Program-made: the position numbers and the translations under genes
Notes under the pieces: model-generated
Database searches by the model: none
Seen by the model: the letters and a program-made list of their open reading frames with translations, nothing else
Told to the model about the DNA's origin: nothing
Part shown: one piece after another, positions 23,001 through 34,318 of the stretch
Layout of the letters: every line of letters starts with the position of its first letter
How positions within the stretch are numbered: the first letter of the stretch is position 1
From: Phascolarctos cinereus
Taxonomy: Eukaryota > Chordata > Mammalia > Diprotodontia > Phascolarctidae
Direction: 5' to 3'
Length of the DNA: 64,000 nucleotides
Assembly (NCBI RefSeq): GCF_002099425.1
Contig: NW_018344058.1
Span: 124,001 to 188,000, forward strand

Positions 23001-24084
23001 AGTTAAAGCAAACCAGTAGATTGCCATGAAACTCATGATGGGGAATGTTCAACATATCTTGGAAAGAAATTGGGAGCCATTATAAGGTTTTGAGATAGGA
23101 AATGCTAAGTGCAAAGTAAACACTCATTAAAGCAAGCTCATTGATAATACCTGACATGGGTTAGACTTAGAGGTAAGCAAGCTTTTGAGAAGAAAATTTC
23201 ATAGATACTATAAGACATGGAACATGTGATGTGGGTCCAGCAAGTAAGGGATAGAACTGAAAAAGATAACCTGAAGAAAAGGGAACAAGAAAATAGTGAT
23301 TAACTAGATTAGTGGTAAGTAAATATCCATAAGTGGAGAGACTTTCAAAGCTTGACTGAAGAAAATGTCTGTGGTTGCCAGTAACAATAAGGTAGCTAGG
23401 CAAGTGGGAGGCCCTAAGTAGAAGAATAAGATCAGTTTTCATTGTGTTTAACTTGAGGTGGCACAACATGAAGTAACTCCTTAATAACAATAATTTTCCC
23501 ATGTAGAGAACTTTAACTCAAATTCATTTTTGCTCTGGGCTGTTTTCTTGGTGAAATTATGATATTTAAAATAACAGAGAAAAATAGCTCTGTTAACAGT
23601 TTCTTTTGCCATATGGGAACTAAAGATTCTGTTGACAGTTTCTGTGGTATGGTCCTAAATCAATTAGTTTGGTCTTCTATGAATAAGCAATTAAGCATAA
23701 TGTTAGGGAACAACAAAGCATAGAGTATATGGGGACACTTTTAACCATTTCTGTAGAAAATGCTATGCATTCTGGAATTATGTTGATTAGTAATTAGCAG
23801 AAACCAGATGGGAAATCATGCTGTCTCCCCAGGACACTAATGGAAACAAGTCACAGAATTTGTCTCTTGGAGCTTTTCCTGCTGAAATATGTTTTAACTC
23901 AACCTTCAGGGTTGGTTATCATCTTGACATTTCATTTTAAAACAGGCAACATGCACTAGTGGCTTTAATGTAATTAGATTTTTCAAAGTACCTTAATTAC
24001 TGTATTTAAGTTTATACTCTTCACATCATGAAACACAGCCAAACTGTCCACCAAGCTAGGACTTCAAGGAGATTTTGTACATGT

Positions 24085-24109
24085 AATTGTAAATTGTAAA
24101 TTGTAAATG
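24085..24109. repeat. Short 7-bp tandem repeat (TTGTAAA)
   Basis: About three and a half copies of TTGTAAA in a row. Confidence 0.85.
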
Positions 24110-24585
24110 CAACCTGCCTACACTTCAGAGAGACCATGATCTCATCTAGTGACTTTTATAAGGGTGAAGTCCCACAAGTGATAGACCACAGGCATAAAGA
24201 AAGCTTGTGCAATTAATATTTTGAGAACAGGGGCAATTTTTTATTCCTCTTTTTTTTTCCTGAAACAATTAGCTCCCAAACCAGATTTTTAGGACTTAAA
24301 TATTTCTTGGGTTAGGTAAACAAGTTTTTTTTCAGTTTCCTACAATTTTGTTATAAAAAATAAAAGGTATCTCAAAAACCTCTAGCAAAGGTATATTTGA
24401 TTTTGAAATGAATAACATGGTTCATCAAGGATTTCATGGTCTCTGAAGTTTGTTTGTTTTTCTAAGAAGACCATAGCCTAGAAATGAATAATAGAATCTC
24501 CATTTTCTATAGAAAAATAAAGACAGCTTATAGTGGTGATTTCTTAAAAGAATCATTGCTAAAGTTCTTTAAAAAAAATGCATAG

Positions 24586-24744
24586 GGGCAGCTGGGTGGC
24601 ACAGTGAATAGAGCACCGGCCCTTAAGTCAGGAGGACCTACGTTCAAATCTGGCCTGAGACACTGGACACTTACTTGCTGTATGACCCTGGGCAAGACAT
24701 TTAACCCCAATTGCCTCACCAAAAAGCCAAAACAAACAAACAAG
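24586..24744 (+). mobile_element. WSINE1-type SINE, perfect target duplication
   Basis: Runs from 'gggcagctgggtggcacagt' to 'ccccaattgcctcaccaaaa' and an A-rich tail. The flanking AAAATGCATAG is identical at 24575-24585 and 24745-24755. The SINE ends about 115 bases before a KCNH7 exon. Confidence 0.95.
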
Positions 24745-24858
24745 AAAATGCATAGAAAGATTTAGCTGAGCAATAGCACAGTCCATGGTGGAAGCAAAGA
24801 CTATTAACAAAATTGTACCTATTTAATTATCTTGATTAAAATGATTTCTTGTTGATAG

Positions 24859-25125
24859 ATTATCACAAAGGAACTAGTACACATGATCCTGGAGACTTCG
24901 TAGACACCACAAGACGTTATCAGTGTTCCAAGAAACATTTTGAAGAGAAGAAAAGTGGATCATCATCATTTATCTCATCCATTGATGATGAACAAAAACC
25001 TCTCTTCTCCAGAATAATGGATTATGCTCCAGGAACAGAGAAAAGAACCAGCTTGAATTTTGAAGAACAAACTATGACCACTTCAGAAAGACTCCATCTT
25101 GATAAAAGAAGTCATTCTTACAAAG
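24859..25125 (+). CDS. KCNH7: KCNH7 coding exon 3 of 6 in window (distal linker; symmetrical 267-nt exon)
   Basis: This exon encodes a hydrophilic, Ser/Asp/Glu-rich linker between the CNBH domain and the coiled coil. Recognisable ERG3 blocks are [20 protein letters not shown], then KPLFS, and finally [10 protein letters not shown]. The acceptor is ttgatag and the donor gtaatt. It enters and leaves in phase 1, and 267 is divisible by three, so skipping it would remove 89 residues without a frameshift. The middle ([16 protein letters not shown]) and the start ([14 protein letters not shown]) look more diverged from my memory of the human protein than the two blocks above, as expected for a disordered linker. 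The exon sits between a WSINE1-type SINE (+) about 115 bases upstream and a MIR-type SINE (-) about 175 bases downstream. Confidence 0.96.
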
Positions 25126-25299
25126 GTAATTAACTTTCTCACTCTCTCTCTTTCTTCAATACTGGTTTTCAGGTAGGGAGAAGGATGTTTTTGCCAATTA
25201 GCATAACTAAACATGTTACTTCCATTTTTTGAGGATTTCAAGACTTTGGTATTGAATGACTAAGGCATCTATCTAATTATATTGCATTGAAGGAAGGGG

Positions 25300-25557
25300 A
25301 GAAGCATTTATATATTACCTACTAAGTGCCAGGCACTGCCCTAGGCACTTTACAATTATTGTCTCACTCAGTCTTCACAACAATGCTGCGAGATTGGTGC
25401 TTCTATTACCCCCATTTTACAGTTGAGGAACCGAAGCAAATAGAGGTTAAGCGATTTGTCCAGTCACACAGCTAGTAAGTGTCTAAGGTCACATTTGAAC
25501 TTGGGTCTTCCTGACTCCAGGCCCAGTGGTCTATCCACTGTACTACCTAGCTACCTC
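25300..25557 (-). mobile_element. MIR-type SINE, antisense
   Basis: 'tactaagtgccaggcactgc', 'ctaggcactttacaattatt', 'cccccattttacagttgagg', 'cagtcacacagctagtaagt', ending 'ctacctagctacctc'. Confidence 0.85.
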
Positions 25558-25579
25558 TGTAGTGGGACATTGACTAACA

Positions 25580-25848
25580 ATGATTTCCAGCTAGGTGGCT
25601 CAGTGAGTGCTGGCCTAGAGTCAGGAAGATCTGAGTTCAAATCAAACCTCAGATACTTACCAGCTATGTGACCCTGGGAAAATTACTTAACCTCTGTTTG
25701 CCTCAGTTTCCTCATCTGTAAAATAAGGATAATAATAGTACCTACCTCCCAGGGTTGCTGTGAAGATTGAATAAGATAATAATTATAAAGTGCTTAGCAC
25801 AGTGCCTGGCACATAGTAAAAGTTTAAAAATGTTAGCTATTATTATTA
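25580..25848 (+). mobile_element. MIR-type SINE, sense
   Basis: 'ttccagctaggtggctcagt', 'cctcagtttcctcatctgta', 'cctacctcccagggttgctg', 'cagtgcctggcacatagtaa', ending 'gctattattatta'. It forms an inverted pair with the copy 22 bases to its left. Confidence 0.85.
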
Positions 25849-25904
25849 ATATGCCACATGACACTTTGAAGCCTATAAAGATACTTTATTCCTTCTGTTT
25901 TGTT

Positions 25905-25985
25905 ATTCAACAAATACTAGATGCCTTCTATAGCAAGTTCAAGACACTATGGTGGGCATGGAAAGGATAATATTTAGAACTTCAG
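25905..25985 (-). mobile_element. L2-like remnant, antisense
   Basis: 'ttattcaacaaatactagat', 'cactatggtgggcatggaaa' fit a short, diverged L2 3' end. Confidence 0.45.
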
Positions 25986-26389
25986 CCCTAGATAAGAATT
26001 AGCATTAATGCCTACTTAATCACAAAGATCAAAGTTAAGGACAATGATATCTCCAAAACATTAAGAACAGTTACTTAGTGGAAATTATGAGGAAAAGAGA
26101 AAGATGATATGAATGGGAAAGCAAGACAAATAATTTGAAATCAATGCACTGTTATGCCCAATAGAGTAATGAGGAAAAAAATAGATACAGATTATATAAA
26201 ATATGTGTGATATGTAAATATGTAAATATGTAAAATATGCATGAATTGAAACTAAGGAATACTTGAATTTAAGTGATCAAAATCTGAGCAGAAGAGGAAT
26301 TCATTGGTGCATTATAAACTCTTCTCCTCCCGACAATTCACTGATCTTGGCCTGCCAGGAAACTATACATCCTTCAAACTCCCATCTCC

Positions 26390-26583
26390 AATGAATGAAT
26401 GAGTGGAAAGGCACTTATTAAGCAATTTCAATATTTCAATCACTATGCAAAGCACTGGGGATACACACACAAATGAGACAGTTCCTACCCTCACAGAGCT
26501 AACATTTTAATGGAAAATACAGTCAATTAACTAGTCAACTAGCATTTATTAAGTGCCTATATTATACCAAGCACTGTGCTAAG
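26390..26583 (-). mobile_element. Two L2-like 3' ends, antisense
   Basis: The first is 'gaatgaatgagtggaaaggc', 'caaagcactggggatacaca', 'agagctaacattttaatgg'; the second begins near 26530 with 'ctagcatttattaagtgcct' and 'aagcactgtgctaagcactg'. Confidence 0.65.
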
Positions 26584-26868
26584 CACTGATATACAATATA
26601 TATAAGGCAGTGTAGTGGCAGCTAGATGGCACAGTGGATAGAGCATTGGGCTTGAACTCAGGAAGACTCATCTTCTTGAGTACCAATATGGCCTTAGATA
26701 CTTACTAGCTTTGTGACCCTGGGCAAGACACTTAACCCTGTTTGCCTCAGTTTCCTCATCTGTAAAATAAGCTGGAGAAGGAAATGGCAAACCATTCCAG
26801 TACTTTGCCAAGAAAACCCCAAATAGGGCCACAGAGACTCAACACAACTCCAAACAACTCAATAGCAA
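26584..26868 (+). repeat. Left arm of an inverted duplication
   Basis: It starts at cactgatatacaa, before the MAR1 head, and its reverse complement recurs at 27402-27689 including about 28 bases outside the SINE. Confidence 0.75.
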
Positions 26869-26885
26869 CAACAACAACAACAACA
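26612..26885 (+). mobile_element. MAR1 SINE, full length
   Basis: Head 'tggcagctagatggcacagt', the subfamily segment 'aggaagactcatcttc', 'ccctgtttgcctcagtttcc', 'gaaatggcaaaccattccag' and a (CAA)n tail. It lies in the left arm of an inverted duplication. Confidence 0.92.
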
Positions 26886-27104
26886 TAAGGGAATGTTGGG
26901 CAGTGAGGGGTATATGTTGACTTGGAAAATCATAGGGGAATTGATTGTCATGGCCTTTCCAGAAGCAATGGTAGTTTTTATTTGATTGTGGTTTCAAAGT
27001 TAGAAAGCAAGACGGAAGGAGAGGGCATACACTAGGTATCAAAAACTAGGGTAGAATGTGAAACATATCTAAGACTGGCTAATATAGAGGGCTATGTGAC
27101 ATTG

Positions 27105-27265
27105 ACCAATTCAGTCAGTCAGTCAGTCGATAAACATTTATTAAGCACTTATAATGTGCTAGGCATCGTACTGTGTAGTAAGGATGTAAAGAAAGGTAAA
27201 ATGTAGTTCCCTTGCCCTCAAGGAGATCACAATCTAACAGGGGAAGACAATACATAAAAATAAGT
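27105..27265 (-). mobile_element. L2-like 3' end, antisense
   Basis: (CAGT)n then 'cgataaacatttattaagca', 'aatgtgctaggcatcgtact', 'ccttgccctcaaggagatca', 'caatctaacaggggaagac'. The following 27266-27395 may be further element. Confidence 0.75.
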
Positions 27266-27401
27266 TGAAAAGGGGAGGTAGGGAGGATACCTGGGGTGGG
27301 AGTATGATGAAATCAGGAGTGAAGCTGGAGGAAAATGATGAGAGGACAGCCCTGGATGTCCTCCTTAACTGGAGGATCTCTCCAATGTCCACCTTTCATT
27401 T

Positions 27402-27689
27402 TTTGTTGTACAGTTGTTTCAACTGTGTCTGGCTCTTTGGGACAGCATTTTGGGGTTTTCTTGGCAAAGATACTGGAGTGGCTTGCCATTTCCTTCTCTA
27501 GCTTATTTTACAGATGAGGAAACTGAGGCAAACAAGGTTAAGTGGATTGCCCAGGGTCACAAAGCTAGTAAGTATCTAAGGCCATATTTGAACTTATGAA
27601 GATGAGTCTTCCTGATTCCAAGCCCAATGTTCTATCCACTGTGCCATCTAGCTGCCACTACACTACCTTATATATGTTGTATATCAGTG
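27402..27689 (-). mobile_element. MAR1 SINE, antisense; right arm of the inverted duplication
   Basis: The tail complement 'ttgttgtacagttgtttcaa' begins it, then 'gggttttcttggcaaagata', 'gccatctagctgcca', and after the SINE head the non-SINE flank 'ctacactaccttatatatg' to 'atatcagtg', which mirrors the left flank of the copy at 26612. Confidence 0.9.
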
Positions 27690-27873
27690 AGTGGCTTGCC
27701 ATTTCCTTCTTCAGCTCATTTTACAGATGAGAAAACTGAGGCAAACAGGGTTAAGTGACTTGCCCAGGGTCATACAACTAATAAAGATCTGAGGATGGAT
27801 TTGAACTCATGAAAGTAAGTCTCTTCATGATTCCAAGGCAAGTACTCTATTCACTGCACCACCTAGATGCCCA
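27690..27873 (-). mobile_element. MAR1 SINE, antisense, tail missing
   Basis: Starts in mid-element at 'agtggcttgccatttccttc' directly at the end of the inverted arm and runs to 'ccacctagatgcccaa'. Confidence 0.87.
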
Positions 27874-28149
27874 AGGTCCATTCTCCACCCTCTCAAATTA
27901 GAGGGAGAGAGAGCCCCTGGGGCCAAGCAGTACGAAAGAGGTGTGTTTTGAAGTTAATGTGATTTTTTTAGGATGATGAGAATTAAATGAAGTCTGGGAG
28001 TAAAACTGGATGGGAAAATTCAGGCCCCAGGGAAGGAATCCTATAACTAAGACGGTTAAGTCCTCCAGAATGTGATCTGGTCCAGGATGGCAGGGACCAC
28101 CTGTCCAGAAGGTGCAGTGGCAGGGGAAAAAATGGCAAGGAGATAGCCA

Positions 28150-28390
28150 GGGTGCCACTACTTCATGAATGAAGCTCTCCAAACAGGACATCTCTACTCC
28201 CTCTCTATTCCCATAACACTTTGCTTTTATTTCTTTTATGACCAGAGTACTGATCATATCGTGTCTTGTACTATATTTTTGTACATAGTTTATCCCTCTT
28301 CACATACGCTCACACATGCTAGACTGTAAGCCACTTAAGAGAAGAGATGATATCTTCATCTTTCTATCTCTCCCAGTATCTTGCACACAA
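28150..28390 (+). mobile_element. L2 3' end
   Basis: 'ttcccataacactttgct', 'tgtactatatttttgtacat', 'gctagactgtaagccactta', 'cccagtatcttgcacacaat'. Confidence 0.7.
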
Positions 28391-28530
28391 TGGGATCACA
28401 GCTTTAGAACTGCAAGTCACCTTTAAGTCCATGTACTCCAAATACCTCATTTTAGACATGAAAACTGAACAGTGTCATAAAGTGACTTGCCTGAGTTCAT
28501 GCAGAGAGTTGGTAGCAAAGCCTCAATGAA
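28391..28530 (-). mobile_element. MIR/L3-like remnant, antisense
   Basis: 'gggatcacagctttagaact', 'cctcattttagacatgaaaa', 'taaagtgacttgcctgagtt'. Confidence 0.5.
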
Positions 28531-30127
28531 ACTCTGTTCAACGACAAATGAAAGAAAACTAGCTTTTGCCCCAATACCTCTTTGAAATATGCTAAGAATG
28601 TAGGCAAATGTTCTTCAGTCAATCTAAAATCTTGAGGAAATGAATGAAATAGTTCCTCATTTTTCACAATGGAAATGTGGAATATTAGCTGTGGCTACTA
28701 AATGTTTTATTTCAGCTATTCATGAAAAGTGGATATTTTGGGAACTCCAAGAATAGAAATAGAAGCAGGTTGTATAACCTAAGTCAGCAATTCTGCAAAC
28801 CTCTCCACCCCCTCTGCCTTCTTATAAAGGTCAGTTGAGCTTGGTCCTGATAGAATATGTTCTAGGGCTTTTTTCCATTCAATTTTTTTCCTTTCATTTT
28901 CAATGTCTTGAGTGTCAAACTTCTTTAGGAAGCAATTTTAATATCTATAAGTGTTCACCAACAAAGAACATTTTCTTGTCCTTCAGCCTAGATTTTCTTT
29001 TGTCTTTTCTTCTAATTATTGTATCTAGCTTCCCCATCCCACCCACACAATTCTAAATAATTATTCTGCTAACAAATTTAATATCCACAATTCTTTGGTT
29101 TTCAAATGTTTGACAAATTAATCACTGTTCAAAAAATAACTATCTTAGCAGATGCATATCAAAGTATATGTCATACCAATTGGCTAAAATAATTGATGCC
29201 ATGTGGCATCAATCCGTATAAACAGTTAAACCTAATTAAGGGGCAATTATTAACCAAATGTAGAGCAACAAACTTAATTAATTTCCCAGTAATTTTTAAG
29301 GGAGAATATAATGGAATGCCCAAGAAAGTGGATATTATGAAAGTTTTAGTTTTTGGAAGATTCACTTAAAGTAGCTGCAATTAGAACTATTTTCATAGAA
29401 TGATTAGTTATTGTCCATTTCTCACATAATGCTGTTTCACCAACAATAAGGCATTTCATCAGATTGAATTTTTGACATCGGGTCAAAGGTTTCCCATGAG
29501 AAATATAACAGAATACCACATTTGATCTCCTTCTCCCTCCCAAAAGAAAAGTTAAGTAGAATCAGCTTCTTTTTAGAGGAAGGTCAAAAGTTAAGTCTAC
29601 CAAAATTTTGTCCCCATAGCCATTTGAAAGTTTACTTTCTGTTCACTCATTTCCAGAAATGTGTCCTTGCAACTATAGCAACATTTTCCAAGGCAACCAA
29701 GTTCTGATTCTATTTTGAGCTATATTTAAAAAGTGTCTCCACAGATGTTCAGTTTGATTAAGACCACAAACCAGCACTTCCCCTTTGAACTCCTGGTTTG
29801 TTTTTTTTTAATTGCAGTTATTGAAAGTCAATTTTATTTCTTCCTATCTTAATAAAATTATAAAATTAAATCAAGATAGCTTCCCCAGAAGTATCTTGCT
29901 TTTCTAACATCATTTAGAGATCAAAATTTTCTCTTGAGGTATTGAAAAATAAAATCACCCACAATTTATTGTTCTGTGATTCAGTTTTCTCTTCTTTAAA
30001 AAATAGTAGCACCAAGAGCAGTTTAAATATAGGCTGATGTTATATGGTCTGCCTTGGCTCAATATTCTCCAGTACAATCTGTGATCACCATTCTCTGTTT
30101 TTGTCATCTCAGTATTCTCTTCAAAAA

Positions 30128-30232
30128 AACCAATCCAATCCAACAGGCACTTATTAAACAGCTTCTGCCCTCAAAGTACTTATACTCTACTGTGGAATAC
30201 AGCCTGGTATGTGTTGGTAATGTTTAACAAGA
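30128..30232 (-). mobile_element. L2-like remnant, antisense
   Basis: 'caacaggcacttattaaaca', 'gcttctgccctcaaagtact', 'tatactctactgtgga'. Confidence 0.55.
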
Positions 30233-31485
30233 CTGAAAAAGGTAGGACACACTTTTCAGTTCAATTCACATTATTAACATTTTCTCCATCACTTTCTGAA
30301 GTCTAAATAATCAATAGAACAATGAATCAGGTCCTTATTTGTGGGTACCCATCAACTGTTAAATAGCCAATTCCCAAGGCATAAATGCTCACAATGAAAA
30401 TTTAGCAATCAGCTCAAGCTGCCTCTGTATACAAAATATATACAGTAACGTTCAACAAATAAATATATTTTATGCAACATGTATATCATAAAATGCAATA
30501 AACAAGTATAATATATGGTAATTTGAGGAAGCCATATCTCCATTAACTAGAAATATCCTATGCCACATGAGCTGAACTTAGAAGGAAACTGGGAATTCTA
30601 AGGAAGCAGAAGTGAGAAGAGAATTGTATTCTAGGTATGAGATATAGCCAGTATAAAGTTATGGAGAAGGAAATAAAATGCCAAATTCAGAGAATGGCAA
30701 GAAGACCAGATTGACTAAAATATAGTGCGTAAAGGGGAGTAATAAGAAATAATCCTGGAATGATCTGTTCGAGCCCAATTATGCAGATCTTTAAATACAA
30801 CCCCACCATAACCATAAGGCATGCTAAAATAAGGGTAATTACTGATATGGTTCACATAGCTATATCACCCAAATAATTTCTACATTCTGAATTTAAATTT
30901 GACTTCTCCAGGAAGCTGAAAAGCTAGTTGACAAACTCAGTAAAATAGTTGTCTTAAATTTTAAGTAGGTTCATTTAAAAAGGACATGTGAATAAAGAAT
31001 TATAATTACTAGTGGAAATCTGTTACTAAATTACTCAACACTCAAACACAAACCATTTTCTTTTTTTTAACATTAATTTTCATTTTGTTTCCTCTGATAA
31101 AATATCTTCTTAAAAATATCAGTGTTCTGTTAGAAGAAATATCAGAGTTTCAATCCATAAAAGAAAGAAGATTGAACCAAAGAAAGTAACACCTATTTGA
31201 AATCTAGGGACCTTTACACTGGGGTCTATTCATCACTTTCATAGCACAAAGCTTTATTTTTCTCTAGATCTTTTTCTTTAGGCTGGCTCTGAATATGCTC
31301 GTTACTTCACATGAGCCAGTGTCAAAATTGCAGCTCTCTCATTAAAGAAATTTGTGTAAATCCAATGATAAAAGGATAACAGGAGAAAAAGTGCCCCCGC
31401 AATGGTTATAAAATTTTAATATGGTGCTGGAAAAAATAGACGTTTTTTAGTTGCCTGCCTGTATTTTTGGAGAAATAAATATTCA

Positions 31486-31552
31486 CAGAATTATAGAGGT
31501 GGAAAAGACTTCAAACAGTCATCTAACCCAGCCTCGTCTCCAGAATTGCTTG
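31486..31552. mobile_element. CR1/L3-like remnant
   Basis: 'cacagaattatagaggtgga', 'gtcatctaacccagcctcgt' fit the 'tagagctggaagggacc-tctagtccaacc' pattern. Confidence 0.45.
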
Positions 31553-31760
31553 GTAGGCAGCATAAACAACACAATGGAGATCGTGTGTTGGTATTATAAG
31601 ATCTCCATTTAAATCCTACCATAAATACTTACTAGCTACATGATCATGGACAAGTTGTTTAACATTTCAGATCCTCAGTTTCCTTAGCTATAAAATGGGC
31701 ATGATAATATTTACACCATTTATCTTGCATGACTATTGTGAATAAAGCCCTTCTATGACC
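31553..31760 (+). mobile_element. MIR-like SINE
   Basis: 'taggcagcataaacaacaca', 'acttactagctacatgatca', 'cctcagtttccttagctata', 'catgataatatttacaccat'. Confidence 0.65.
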
Positions 31761-32204
31761 TCACTTCACCTTTTTCTCACTGTTTTGCTGGTATGCTAAA
31801 GTCTTAGTACTAGATCAAAGCATATCATGACCACTCCTGACATCGATTTTCTCTCAATCTTCCTGGTAAAGTCACTTGTGGCAAACATAGAATTAGTCTA
31901 TGGGACTAGAAAAGAACATAAAAATCATTTATTCAACTAACTTTACCTAATAATATCTAATCTCTACTCCCTTCTGGACTATGAAAGTATAGAGTTTAGC
32001 TTGATAAATGTTATTTCCAAGTAATCTATCAATTCTACAATCTTAAATAAATGAAACATGGGTCTGCTGTGACTGCTGAACCATGGAAACACATCTAATA
32101 TTGTGCCTTGAAATACAAAGTGTCCCCAAAAATCTAAGAACTGTACTGTCTTGCCATAAAATTGAGAAAGTATACCTTGTCTCAGAAGTACACCTTGTTA
32201 CATG

Positions 32205-32345
32205 GCCAGTGCAGGAATTCATTTTGCTTGATTATGCATATTACAAGGATTTTGTTTATCTTTTTCTTTCCAATGGGGATGGGGTGAGGGCAAGAGAAAA
32301 CACACTTTTGTTCACTGAAAAAAAAATTAATTAAATTTTGAAAAA
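32205..32345 (+). mobile_element. Possible LINE-like 3' tail
   Basis: 'attttgcttgattatgcata', 'acaaggattttgtttatctt', 'caatggggatggggtgaggg' followed by an A-rich end resembles the 3' end of a common marsupial retroelement. Family not certain. Confidence 0.4.
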
Positions 32346-33846
32346 ATGGAAGTACACATTATTTACCCAAAATGATAATACAGTTGGGCTATGGAGCATT
32401 CAACAAGACAAACGGAACAGTCTTTGAATTGTCAGGTTTTGGATCTAGTCGGATAAAAAGCCTTGAACCAACATTCTGTACGTGCATCTGAGAGGAAGAA
32501 GGACTGTGCCACTTAGTTGTGGTTTTTTTTTTTTATCAGTCATAGTTTCTTCCAATGGCACAGAATTCCAAAGGAAGTTTTTAAGTAAATGCTGCGAGAG
32601 CAGAAGCTAAGCCTTTATCTTTGTATCTCCTTCAATTCTCTGTAAGTAGAAGTCTCAATGATTTTTAATAGAATCGAATTGAATGTCAGAAATTCTTCCT
32701 TTTGGTTAATTGAAATCTTTTTTGCAGAATAAATGGTTGCATACAAACATGAGGAACAACCAGGAGTATTCTCCTTATAATAATGATAATTTTCCTAAAG
32801 AGAAGGGGAAAAAAAAGCTCCTTAAGTGTTTTCTTTCTCTGGATTCAAATTCCCATCTCCTGTGTTTTGTGGATAGCTCTGATCATTTGCCAGTTGGTCA
32901 TTTTTTAATTTCTTCTATGAATTGGGGTGAGGGGGAGGAGATTTTTGTATGAATTACAGCACATGAGTTCACACTTTGAATAAAAGAAAATTAGAATTTG
33001 TCTTAAAAAGACAACTGGAAAATAAATCTTGTATAGGGAACTCTTGGAAAAACATGAGAGAAAACAGAGTCACTTTCATATACCAAATCATTTCCATATA
33101 CCGTGATAATGCAGTGGAATAGGACATTTGTGAAAGAGTGAAACTTTAAAGGAAACTAATGAAAAATATTCAAATGGTTCTGTGAGCTCATTGGCAGGAG
33201 TAAACCCAACAGCAATACACATGTCAACCCATCTATGTCTGACTGACCTGTGTGACTCTCACATACATCCTCTTAATAAGTTCATCACTGAAGGTCCACT
33301 CTTCATGCTGCTGGCCTTCCTTATTTTCTCTGACATTACACAGAAGTCAAATGCATCATGCAGGATATATCTCCTTCTTTCTCTCTCATCATGTAACCAG
33401 CTTTTTTCCCTAACACATTTCTTTGATATATCTTTTACAATGCTCCTCTCTCGTAAACAAACATGCACAAAATAATTTGAGCTCTAAAAATGATTGAATA
33501 GATGAGATGAATAAGTAACATGATTTAAATAATGGATAGGACATAATATATTAATATAAAAGTATAAAAAACCAAAGATGCATGGGAAAGGTTTTTTGGT
33601 TTGGTTTTGTTTGTTGTTTGTTTGGATTTGGGTTTTTTTTAAAGAGCACGGTATGAAACGAGTATGAAATAATATTTATAGGGAAAGGCTAAATTAGGCA
33701 GATGGTTTGACCCAAAGAGATCTTTGAAGAAAATTTTTAGAATTAACATATTCTCATAACTAATTAAAAATATTTCATGATGCCTTTTTTGTTTTTGTAA
33801 GATAGACATTTCCTAATATGCTCTTCCCATTGAATCCCCCACTTTT

Positions 33847-34318
33847 TTTTTTTTTGAGTGAAGAATCGTTTATTACTGTTCTGGGAGAACCGGCACACCT
33901 CTGGGAAGAAAGCGCGCTGATTACAGAAGCAAGAGACAGCTTTATACTGTTAGAACACTGCGACTCCTCCCTTCCAGGCCCGGATTGGTCCGTTCCTTTC
34001 TGGGTCACACTCTTCCTGATCCGCCCATCCCATGTTTCTCCTTGTCCCTTGCTTGTTCAGTTAATCAGGCTCTAATTCTATGTGGGGTGTGTCAGTTAAT
34101 TTTGTATCATCTAATTAAGCATGCGCAGTTCCGAAAGCCTTGCCCTTTGTCCTTCGTAGGGCTGGTTAAAACTGGTTCTGCGCTCTAGGAACTTTGGAGT
34201 CTATTAAAAGATTAGGGCCCTTCTCATTAGCTTGCCCTTTCCCCCGTTTTCCTGTTTTTGCAAGGTTTTACAAGCTTGTTAAAACAATGTAACTTATTAT
34301 TACCAAATTCTTTGCTGA
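33847..34318 (-). mobile_element. LTR-derived (U3-R) segment with poly(A) tail: retrocopied ERV transcript end, fossil
   Basis: On the minus strand the segment has the order of a retroviral LTR: a CpG-rich promoter-like part, TATAAA at 33946-33941, an R-like stretch, the poly(A) signal AATAAA at 33874-33869, then an A tract (33855-33843) where U5 would be expected. It is flanked by a 15-bp duplication (33832-33846 and 34319-34333, one mismatch) that starts at a TT|AAAA site on the minus strand, as for LINE-driven insertion. No coding part seen. Many surviving CpGs and the good duplication suggest moderate to young age. Class I family is a guess. Confidence 0.65.

Larger units (their letters stand above)
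4524..24858 (+). other. KCNH7: KCNH7 intron (phase 1), 20.3 kb, repeat-rich
   Basis: This large intron carries most of the LINEs and SINEs listed below. I recognise nothing in 5330-7640, 7780-8660, 8810-9640, 10290-11280, 14765-15200, 15475-17235, 20480-20790, 20880-21585, 21815-22780 and 23000-24570. Parts of 6530-7030 and 15550-16100 are less AT-rich and may be old unclassified repeats. Short ORFs in these stretches have no intron support, recognisable motifs or codon pattern that would make them genes. Confidence 0.85.

Noticed and set aside
32117-32170. 'caaagtgtccccaaaaatct' resembling a mariner-type terminal repeat
   Set aside because: No matching inverted end was found nearby, so a DNA transposon cannot be supported.
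33818-34188. + strand ORFs of 67 and 85 residues in a GC-richer island
   Set aside because: They are antisense to an LTR-derived fossil segment with LINE-type flanking duplication; no coding support.
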